A stretch of DNA of 64,000 bases, taken from Craterostigma plantagineum. Its lineage: Eukaryota; Streptophyta; Magnoliopsida; Lamiales; Linderniaceae. Shown here one piece after another: positions 36,306-49,479 of the stretch. Position 1 is the stretch's first letter. Each line of letters starts with the position of its first letter. The position numbers and the translations under genes were made by a program. The notes beneath the pieces were generated by a model that ran no database searches, had not been told where the DNA came from, and saw nothing but the letters and a program-made list of their open reading frames with translations. Location of the stretch: the NCBI GenBank assembly GCA_027422505.1, contig JAPQWV010001327.1, forward strand, positions 32,001-96,000, in the 5' to 3' direction.

Positions 36306-36759
36306 TACGTGTGTGCTATATAATATGTATATTTAATTATGAAATAATAATACTAAAAACAGAAGGACAAATTTGGAAATATACAAATATTGTGTAGTGG
36401 GTGGTTTTACATTTAATGTTATTTCTTAAAAATATACCATGTACAAATTTGATAGGATGTTCAACGTAAGCTATGAAATAGTTAGTGGGTGGTTATGTTT
36501 GATTTAGTTTGAGTTAGTAATTTTATTCCTTAAATTAACCAATTTACTGACCAAATTGAAGGCAGTTTAAGCAAGCCCCGAGGCTTAATAAAATAGAATA
36601 GATAAGATGCTCATTCGGGGGCATTTACGGGGCATTTGTTTGAAGCAATCCAACATGTGATATAATTTAACTGCTTTTATTTAGTGAAAAATACGTTCTC
36701 CGCCGACACAAGCAATTACCTACTTCATTCCTTAGGATTTAGTAGGTGACTCCGCAATT

Positions 36760-37140
36760 GGATGAAAAATTTGCAGTTCAGTACCTCTATCAGAATTTTT
36801 TTATCGAAGTACCTGTTTGACTGGGTGTACTATTTTCCCAGTCTTGACGTACCTTTTATATGTGTATTATGTACCACGTCACACATTTATATGGTATCCG
36901 TATACGTTTCTATGTAGTAACTTAATGTGTTATATGATGTACCTTTTATCATTGTATTATGTACCACAATACGTTGCTATATAGTACCTAAATGTGTTAT
37001 ATGACGTACCTTGGGCGGATCATGTACCAATGTGCAAAAAAATTTATTTTAATAAGTACCTACATATAAAAAATACTGACAGATAACTAATTTGCAAGTT
37101 TTCATACAAATGAGTAGTTTTCTGTAGATTCCCCGATTTG
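36760..37140. repeat. Array of GTACC words
   Basis: About a dozen GTACC(A/T) words within 350 bp, with recurring longer phrases (TTATGTACCAC twice, ATATGATGTACCTT, ATATGACGTACCTT). No coding frame and no clear inverted ends. Confidence 0.55.
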
Positions 37141-37479
37141 GTACATCACAAAAAATATAATCGGATAATAATTTGTTAATGAATGAATTTCATTAGAAAA
37201 AAGAGGAATTATTACTATATACACACTCTACGGAAGTTTTTGTTAAATAGGATTAGTTTTGTGTGAAATTAGAAAAAAAGGATTCTAGGTTTTCTAATTA
37301 AAAAAAAGGGATTGGGTGTTAAAAAAAATTGAAGTGTTTGATTATCATTTTGATCGTTCGACTGAAATTTCATGTCGAAATGAGATGTTAATCGATGGGT
37401 TCGTGATTCTTACATGTATTAACCCCAAATCTGGTTGAATTTTGGTGTTTTTGAGCCTGAAATCGGCGTTTTCGAACAG

Positions 37480-37715
37480 AAACCGATGAGTATTTTATTC
37501 GAACTATTCGAGTGATTCGTATAACATTCAAATAAAAAATAGCACTTATTCGAGTAAAAAAATCGAATTAAAAATTCGAATAAATATTTTTTAATTCGAG
37601 TTTTTTTTTACTCGAATTGATTAATTCGAATAAATACGAATTATAAAATATTTATTCGAATTAATTCGAATTTTTTATTTATTCGAATAAATGCTATTTA
37701 AGTTGAGTATTTCGG
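37480..37715. repeat. AATTCGAATAA-rich palindromic patch
   Basis: Dense alternation of ATTCGAATAA and TTATTCGAAT, able to fold on itself. It lies about 100-330 bp upstream of the inferred RDR6 transcript start. It may be a degraded hAT-type subterminal region, but no ends were found. Confidence 0.5.
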
Positions 37716-37939
37716 TAATTTTCGATCCGTTCCCTTCTTTAATAAAATAGGGATCGCTCCTTCCGTTAAATTAACCCCACACTCTACTCTATTAGAAGCT
37801 TCCATACCCAAGGATGATGACTGTTAGAGTTCCGACTCACTATGTAGAGTAGCAGCGAATGTAAAGGAAGAGTTGGAACCCTAAGAAATAACCATTCGAC
37901 TCCCAGCCTTCAAATCCACCAATTGGCGTTCTGAAAAAG

Positions 37940-38432
37940 GTTTATTCTCTATCCTTACTTCCAGCTATGTTCGTTTGATCTATTGGGTTCATTCGTGACT
38001 TAAGAGAGTATTCATAGTTGTGTGCTGTGACTGTGGATCGCTGATCGGTGTTCTGTGGAAGATTATTTTCAATTTTTGCGCTTGTGAATCGTCGTTCATT
38101 CGAAAGGATTGGGCGCAATACGGCTCGAAGGAGATGAATTGATGGATGAATTTTCTGATGTTTAGTTTCCGCGCTACGGCGATTTCATCGATTGGGCACA
38201 TAAGTGTTTGTCGGAGAGAAACACGAATCTGTGTTCATAGTTTTTACGCTAAACCTCTCTCGTATAAATGTTTCGCGTTGGGGCAGAGTTTCTTTCCCGT
38301 GGGTGATTTCGTCGATTTCAATTTCTGATGATTAATTTCTGACTTTCGCGCAGTAGTATGACTATGTGCAGGTTTATATATGTCCGCGTTGGCCACTGTT
38401 TTTCTTTTGTCTAATAGAAAATCATGGTGCAG
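37940..38432 (+). other. Inferred 5' UTR intron of RDR6
   Basis: Donor AAG/GTTTAT at 37940 and acceptor GGTGCAG ending at 38432, 39 bp before the RDR6 start codon. The interval has stops in all frames. Inferred from splice-site look only. Confidence 0.45.
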
Positions 38433-38471
38433 GATTAAGCTGCCTATACCATCAGCTGGAAAAACGTAACC

Positions 38472-41400
38472 ATGGGGTCTGAAGCTAGCGATCGTGATAC
38501 AGTTGTCACTCAAATTAGCGTTGGTGGGCTTGAAGATTTTGTCACCGCGAAGATCCTTTCAGACTACCTCGAAGACCAAATCGGGATGGTGTGGAGGTGT
38601 CGGTTAAAGACATCCTCAACGCCGCTAGAATCTTATCCAAATTTCGAGGCAGATCCCGAACTTGTAAAGGGTGATAACAACTACATGAAGGTCGAACCCC
38701 ATGCTTACGTGCATTTCGCACTTCCCCGTGCTGCAAAAGAAGCATTCGAAGCAGCTGATTGTGGCAAGCTTGTGTTGGGAGGTAAGGCGCTAAAGGTTAG
38801 TTTGGGGCTGGAAAACCCTCGTCGTGCGTGAACGAAAGAAGGCGTACAACAACACCGTACAAAATGTCTGATATTTTTCTTGAGATTGGAGCCATGAGGA
38901 GCAGAGACGAGTTCGTTGTGGGTTGGAGGAGTCCTCCTAATGGGGTCGATTTTCTCGTGGACCCTTTCAATGGGACGTGCAAGATACTCCTCACGAAAGA
39001 TGTTGTCTTCTCTTTTAAAGGGGAAGCTTGTCCGCCCGCTGTAATAAAGTGCAACATCAAGCTCGAGTTCTTGCCGAGGGAAATTAACATAATAAGGAGT
39101 GGCAGAGATTTTTCTTCCCTTATCATCTCATTGCAGCTGGCGTCTTCGCCTTTTGTTTATTACAGAACGGCTGATGATGATATTGAGGAGTCTGTGCCTT
39201 TCGATCTGTTGGACGACGATGATCCATGGATTCGCACTACCGATTTTACTCCCAGTGGAGCCATTGGAAGGTGCAACACGTATAGGATCACTATGAAGCC
39301 TCGTAATGGCCCAAGTCTGAATAGGGCCTTAGACTATTTGAGAAGACGTAGGGTTCCAATTCTCGATGTTGGCGCTAGGCAACCTATTAAGGTTTTTGAT
39401 GAGCGTGATTTTGGGTTTCCAATGTCGGACCCCTTTTACTGTGCACAGTACGTGAAGAATGTAACATTCAAGGTTGTGTTTCTGTTAAACGCTGTGATCC
39501 ACAGAGGGGTGATCAATCAGCATCAGCTGTCTGACTCCCTTCTCGATCTTTTGAGAAGTCAATCAGAGGAGCTCAATTTAGTGGCTCTGAAGCATATGTG
39601 TTCCTACAAGCGGCCCGTGTATGATGCTCCCAAGGCGCTACATTCCGTGCAGAAATGGCTGCTGAACAACCCTAAGCTACTCGAGAGGCGTGAGATGGCT
39701 GATATCGTCGAAGTACGTAGGCTGATCATAACTCCATCTAGAGCTTACTGTCTTCCGCCCGAAGTAGAACTGTCGAACAGAGTGCTGAGGCATTACAGAC
39801 ATTTAGCTGATCGGTTCTTGAGGGTGACCTTCATGGATGAAGCGATGCAGACCCTTAACAAAGGTGCTCTCACTTACTATCTTGGTCCTATTGTGAGGAA
39901 CATCACATCGAACTATGGCCCCAGAAAACAGTCATGTTCAAGAGGGTGAAAGATATTCTGACCAGCGGGTTCTACTTATGTGGTCGGAGGTACACGTTTC
40001 TTGCATTTTCAGCCAATCAGTTAAGAGATCGCTCCGCTTGGTTCTTTGCTGAAGATAGGACAACAACTACTGCTCAAATTAGGAAATGGATGGGAAGATT
40101 TACTGATCGTAATGTCGCGAAATGCGCTGCAAGGATGGGACAGTGTTTCTCCTCAACCTACGCTACTGTTGAAGTCCCCAGCCAAGAAGTCGACGCCGAT
40201 CTCCCCGACGTTAGGCGAAACGACTATGTCTTCTCCGATGGTATCGGTATTATTTCGCCAGATCTTGCTAACGAAGTTGCAGAGAAGCTTCAGCTGAGTC
40301 GAAGCCCTCCGTGTGCCTATCAGATCAGATACGCAGGCTTCAAAGGCGTTGTTGCATGTTGGCCCCCTAATAGAGGCGCTGGTATTCGCTTATGCCTTAG
40401 GCCCAGTATGAAGAAGTTCGATTCTCAGCACACGATGCTCGAAATCTGTTCATGGACGAGATTCCAGCCGGGATTTTTGAACCGTCAGATCATCACTTTG
40501 CTTTCTGCTTTGGAAGTTGACGATGACATATTCTGGAAAATGCAAGAAAACATGGTCTCCAGGCTCGACGGTATGCTCACAGACTCGGACACAGCGTACG
40601 ATGTCCTTATTACATCGTGTGGAGATCTTGGCATCACGGCAGCGATCATGCTCAGCGCTGGTTTTACGCCTCAAACCGAGCAGCACTTATTCGGTATGTT
40701 GAGGAGCATAAGAGCAGCCCAAATTGGCGACCTTAGGGAACGGGCTAGGATATTTGTTCCTTCGGGTAGGTGGTTGATGGGCTGCTTCGATGAGTCTGGC
40801 GTGCTTGAGCAAGGCGAGTGTTTCGTTCAGGTCTCAAATCCTTCGGTAGCAGAGTGCTTTGTCAGTCATGGCGGGCAGTTTTCTGAGACTAAGAAAGACT
40901 TGCGAGTTATTGAAGGTTTAGTTGCTATTGCGAAGAATCCTTGCCTTCACCCTGGAGATGTGAGGATTCTCAAGGCTATCGATAGGCCTGAATTGCATCA
41001 TTTGTACGATTGCTTGGTTTTCCCTCAGAAAGGGGACCGGCCGCACACCAACGAGGCGTCGGGCAGTGACCTCGACGGCGATCTCTATTTCGTCACTTGG
41101 GACGAAAATCTCATCCCTCCGAGCAAGAAAAGCTGGACCCCTATGGAATACGCTCCTGGTGAGGTCAAACAAAATCCGCGAGAAATTAATCAAAGAGTGA
41201 GTTCCTCGGTCAAACAACTTCTTTAATAAGCCAATTGGTGCCATTTTGTTTCCTTTTGAGATGAAATTACCTTTTATATTGGGTTGTTTCCTTCCTTTGA
41301 ACTCTCTTAAAGGCGAGGAAGAAAAACATGGAGATTGAGGCTGATATTTTTGAACTTTTCACTACTATTCTGCAATGATTTCTTGAACTTTATATCATCA

Positions 41401-42406
41401 TGCGATTGATGTTTGTGTTCTCGTTACTGATGAGGTTTTGTTGAGAAAGCTGGGATTGACTAGTTTGCCACTGTATTATCAGTCATAAAGGCTTTCTTTT
41501 AGACGATGACAATGACATGCTTTTGTTGCAGGACATTATCAACTTCTTCACGCAGAACATGGTGAACGAAAGCCTAGGCTCCATATGCAACGCCCACGTG
41601 GTCCACGCTGACATCAGCGAACAAGGTGCCTTGGACGAGAAATGCATCAAGCTAGCCGAGCTCGCGGCGACAGCCGTCGATTTCCCCAAGACGGGCAAAG
41701 TAGTCGTGATGCCCCCCGACCTAAAACCCAAAATGTACCCAGATTTCATGGGCAAAGAGGAGTTTCAGACCTATGCGTCTACGAAAATTCTGGGCAGGCT
41801 CTACCGTAGGGTAAGAGACGCTACCGTAACTGATTCAGCTCCGCCTGAAAACACCATCATAACGTACGATAAAGAGCTCGAAGTTGAAGGCTTCGAGGAT
41901 TTCATATCAGAGGCATGGAGCTGTAAGTGTAACTACGATGCACAGCTAAGCGGGCTTTTGGACCAATACAAGGTTTACAGAGAGGAAGAGTTAGTCACAG
42001 GGCACATATGGTCCATGCCAAAGTACAGCAGCAAGAAACAAGGAGAACTGAAGGAGAGGCTAAGGCATGCTTACAACTCACTCAGAAAAGAATTCAGGAA
42101 AGTTTTCGAATCCTTGGGTGAGATTTACGATGGGATTTCTGACGAGGAAAAGAATACTTGTACGAAAGGAAGGCTTCGGCTTGGTATCAGGTAACTTACC
42201 ATGAGAAATGGTTAAATGAGAGTAAGGAGTTAAGGGCTCTCCACGACGAAGATGATGCTCAGAAAAGCAGTGTCATGCTTAGCTTTGCTTGGATAGCTGC
42301 TGACTACTTGGCTCGGGTCAAGATTAGGCGGAGAATGTCCGAAGAAAACTCAATCTCTGACAAACCTATCGATTCTCTGCGAAGATTCTTAGCTCATCGA
42401 ATCTGA
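38472..42406 (+). CDS. RDR6: RNA-dependent RNA polymerase 6
   Basis: Two coding exons (38472-41196 and 41532-42406; GTGAGT donor, TTGCAG acceptor) totalling about 1,200 codons, the usual RDR6 length. RDR6 copies single-stranded RNA into double-stranded RNA with SGS3 for tasiRNA production, transgene silencing and antiviral defence. The N-terminus MGSEASDRDTVVTQISVGG and the RRM-like domain (to about residue 115) match RDR6 rather than RDR1 or RDR2. DDDDPWIRTTDF marks the middle. FLAFSANQLRDRSAWFF and FSDGIG lie in the catalytic core, and the metal-binding DLDGD is at 41068-41082 (ASGSDLDGDLYFVTWD). The C-terminus is LSFAWIAADYLARVKIR. As given, the frame is broken by one-base losses near 38822, 39918 and 42157; otherwise the gene looks functional. 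RDR6 is tail to tail with the thiolase gene, about 320 bp apart. Confidence 0.95.
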
Positions 42407-42727
42407 TCCTTGGTCTGCTCTTTTCGCTGGGCCACTCTGCCGCTTTTGTAAGTCAAACCGACTTATTACCTACTTTTGCGTGCGTATGTTGCGTGTGTGT
42501 GAAATTGTAGTATGATCGTTGATCGTTATCACGATTGTTAGAAGCTATTATAACTGATGTAAAAAATTGTGGGATTTTTTTTGTGAGAATGTCACAAAAT
42601 CGACGGAAGATTTCCATTTTCACCGTTGTTTTTGTAGGAACAAGCAGGGCATAACTGCAGTTTTCCAGATACTTTATGAACGTCAAACATGTCTGAAAGA
42701 TATGATTGAAGCGATTGTTTCAAATGT
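42407..42727. other. Shared 3' region between convergent RDR6 and thiolase
   Basis: 321 bp containing both 3' UTRs. AT-rich with T runs. Overlapping transcripts from the two convergent genes are possible but cannot be shown from sequence. Confidence 0.5.
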
Positions 42728-45902
<3,175 letters not shown>

Positions 45903-46099
45903 TTTCTTCCCCCTTTTTTTTTTCTTTCGTTAAAAGCTCTTATTGTGTTGCAGAAGGAAGAGCTTCTGTTAGTTGAGCTGAGGTTTTAATAAGACTGACC
46001 AAACTTTGCTGACATTAGAAAGATTTTCTTAGTACTTTCTCCCCAACTCGCAGGTGCTGTTCCGAATACAGACAAGACCAACTGCCAATTAGATCTCGA

Positions 46100-46125
46100 C
46101 ACGTGTCCACTAAATAATTCACGTG
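46100..46125 (-). promoter_or_regulatory. Pair of G-boxes upstream of thiolase
   Basis: CACGTG at 46100-46105 and 46120-46125, 20 bp apart, roughly 200-220 bp upstream of the thiolase start. The first is within ACACGTGTCC, which also fits an ABA-responsive element. G-boxes are bound by bZIP and bHLH factors. Confidence 0.55.
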
Positions 46126-46301
46126 TTCCATATGGAAAAAAAATACTTTGGAGGAACTTGTAAGAGTAATTTCATTACAATTCAAAATTTATGTGGCCGG
46201 TTCGGTTCCTAGGAACAATGAAAAAAAAAAATTGTTATTTTTGAACAAGAGTTCGTCAACCATGGTAAGTCTACGACCATTATTTCTCCATTAGTATTAT
46301 T

Positions 46302-46616
46302 AGGGCAATTTTCGTTTCAAGCCCTGTTACTGTTTTAAAATTGATTTCAAGCCCTGTCAGTTTAAGAATTAGTTTTAAGGACCCGATTTCTGCAGTACCA
46401 CTTCATTGTTCTGCAGTACCACTTCATTTTACGGCAGAACAAATGAAGTGGTACTGCAGAACAAATGAAGTGGTACTGCAGAACAAATGAAATGGTACTG
46501 CAGAACAGTGAAGTGGTACTGCAATGAGTAGTACTACAGAAATCGGGTTCTTAAACTAAATTTTATACTCGCAGGGCATGAATCCGATTTTAAATTTATG
46601 GTGCATGAATCATTAT
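46302..46616. mobile_element. Foldback element with PstI-word array, related to the 18,000 element
   Basis: Left arm starts AGGGCAATTTTCGTTTCAAG and the right arm is its diverged inverse (GAACCCGATTTCTGTAG inward). The centre has two copies of GCAGTACCACTTCATT facing four copies of AATGAAGTGGTACTGC, so it can form a long hairpin. The left 60 bases align with the left end of the 18,000-21,859 element. Flanks are TATTATT-rich and no unique target duplication can be fixed. Confidence 0.65.
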
Positions 46617-46960
46617 TAACTCTTATTATTATTACTCTGTCAAAGTCAACCTCGCTGCTATTGTTATTGAATTTTGATTTCTATATGAATTATTGTGATG
46701 TATTGATAAGATTAGATTGAGAGCCACTGCATTTATAATTTTCTACGTTCCAGTTGTCTCCATTTATTATTAGTTCGTCTCCCTTTTAAAGTTGGTTCCA
46801 AAATACTTGATTAAGTTCCACCTAACGACAAGGCCCAAGGACAAAGCTTGAAAATCAAAGCAGTTATTTTAATCTATCAGGATTATATTATTTGGCATTG
46901 AGAAGTTCATTTGACAAAAATGGTGCCTCTCCTAATCACTTGATCAAAATCCTTCCACAT
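46617..46960. other. Intergenic, nothing recognised
   Basis: AT-rich interval between the foldback element and the 3' flank of the kinase gene. No signal. Confidence 0.3.
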
Positions 46961-47265
46961 CGCCGTATCCTAATAAAAAAATCTGAACATCACTGTAAAG
47001 TATATATACATACATACTCCCCAAAAATGACTCAGTAACAATATCATCAACAAATGAAGTGATTCAATATAACATAATATCAACACCACAACCACAACAA
47101 AACTGATACCAGAAAACCACATTAAGACAATAGAAAAAAAAAAACACCGCAAAAAATTCCAACCCCAAAAACGGCAACTCAAATGTACAGCAGCATTTGC
47201 CATGAGATGGCATTACACATTATGTAAAAGCATATAAATGTAAGAAAGCAAAGCATCCTTCTTAC

Positions 47266-49471
47266 ATGGAGTATTATGAGGGGATATTGGGTACCAAACT
47301 GCAACAATGGGGGACATAGAGGAGGAAGTGATAAAACAGGGGCATATTAACTCCTGAGGAACAGATGGAGCCTTTCAGCAGAGAGGAGATCAAGGCAGCA
47401 TTGTTCTCTATACCAGGTGAGAAAGCACCCGGCCCAGACGGGTATAATAGTATAAGAGGGCTGGGAAGGTGGTAGGTGAGGATATCATACAGGAGGTCCA
47501 GAATTCTTTCAGAAGAATCAACTGCTGAAAACTTTCAATAAACCACCATCACACGATACCAAAGTTGCTCATCCCAGCTATGCCCGGGAGTATAGACTAT
47601 TTCATGCTGCAACACTATATATAAGTGTATTTCCAAACTGATATGCTCAAGAATTAAAGTAGTATTGCCAAAGCTGGTTGTAGGATAACCAAGGTGCTTT
47701 TGTTCTAGGGAGAAACATAGCTCACAATGTTCTACTCACTCAGGAATTTGCTAAGGATGTATAGAAGAGGTGCAGTGTAACCCAGGTGTCTACAAAAAAT
47801 TGATTTAAAGAAAGCATATGACATGATAGAATGGAAATTTATCCTCGAGCTGTTACAGAAACTGAATTTTCCTGTCAGAGTAGTGGCATGATTGAGGAAT
47901 GCATCACAAGGTTTCCTATCAGATATCTATTAATGGGGCCTTGGAAGGACATATAAAAGGGGCTAGGGGGATAAGGCAAGGTGATCACATGTCCCCTTTG
48001 TTATTTGTCTTGGTCGCGGAGTACTTAACAAGGCAGCTCACACTTGTAGGAACTAGACAGATTCAGGTATCATCCTCTTTGTAAGCAGTTGAAGATTTGT
48101 GAACTTGTGTTTTGCAGATGATTTGATAGTTCTGTGCAAAGGCCAGAGGAGTTCTATTGAAACTGATCATGAGGAGTTTACACAAGTTTCATCTTACTAC
48201 TGGTTTGGAGGCAAATAACAGCAAATCCCAGATATATCTGGCAGGTGTATCTGAAGCTACGAGGCAGGAACTGATAGCCTGACAGGGTTTGCTGAAGGGC
48301 AGTTCCCAATGAGGTATCTAGGATTACCCATCTCACCTACTAAATGGAGTAAGGCAGACTGTTAGGAGCTTGTGGATAGAATTGTGAAGAGAATCAATTG
48401 CTGGACTACGAGGAACCTTTCATATGCCGGGAGGTGCTGCCTAATAAACTCAGTGCTGTTATCTTCACAGCTACTGGGGCTCATTTTTATATTACATAGA
48501 AGTGTGGTCAAGCTTGTGGATAAAAAATGCAGAGAATTCTTGTGGCGGAGGAATGAGAGGGGTAAAATGCAAGCTTTGGTTGCATGGGACTTGGTGTGTA
48601 GGAGGAAGAGCTGCGGGGGACTCAACATCAAGAACTGTGGAGATTGGAATCTGGAAGCATAGGAAGGTTACTGTGGGATATAGCTGGGAGAAAGGGACTG
48701 TTTATGGATCAGATGTTGGCTGGAGTTATCTGAGGTCTGGGGATTCTGGTCTCATACGTGCCAACTGACTGTAGCTGGTCATGGAGAAAAATAAACAAGA
48801 TCAAAGAGATGTTCAGACAAGGTTGTGAGCAGGGTAGATGGCTGGCAACTCCACATGGGCACTTCACAGTTACTTGCCTATAAATGGCTGGGGAAACAAA
48901 GAGAAGACATGTTTGAATTAGCTGATGCTATATGGAGCAGATGGTCTGTCCCTAAACATTCGTTCGTGCTGTGGCTGGTTGCTCATGGGAAACTTCTGAC
49001 TAGAGACCGGCTGCAGAGATGGGAATGTTCATACCAGATACAATGTGCTTTTATGCAGAAATGGTGAGGAAACCATTAATCATTTGTTCATGGAGTGTTG
49101 AGTTTAGCAAAATTGTCAAAGAAGGACTCAGAGTGGATCAAGCTACGGCTCCCAAACGATCTGGAGGGGATGAAGCGAGTATTGATACGGCTAGGGAAGC
49201 GCAAAACACAAGGCTTGCAAGGTGAAACTAATGTGATTACATCTTGTTTTATGTGATTTGGAATGAACGGATTAGAAGGTTCCATGGAGAGGCTGAAAGG
49301 TCAGGGGAAGGCTTATTGCGAGAGATCAAAAGAGGTGTCATTGATGCATGGAGATTGTGACATCGAAGCAGGGAGAACAGGAGTATTTGCAACATATAGA
49401 TATTATGGATACTTTGTAATATGTGGACCAATTGGTGCTTTGTGGTAATGATAACTTCTTACAAAAAAAAA
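47266..49471 (+). mobile_element. 5'-truncated LINE with 12-bp target duplication
   Basis: Perfect duplication CATCCTTCTTAC at 47254-47265 and 49472-49483, and a short A tail before the right copy. Translated in shifting frames it shows reverse transcriptase motifs: GEKAPGPDGY, DLKKAYDMIEW, GIRQGDHMSPLLFVL, FADDLIVL (the YADD position), YLGLPISPTKWS, and a C-terminal zinc-binding zf-RVT region (WSRWSVPKHSFVLWLVAHGKL, RDRLQRW). Endonuclease and ORF1 are missing through 5' truncation. Many stops: a dead copy. It lies at the 3' end of the kinase gene, in the opposite orientation. Confidence 0.93.
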
Positions 49472-49479
49472 CATCCTTC

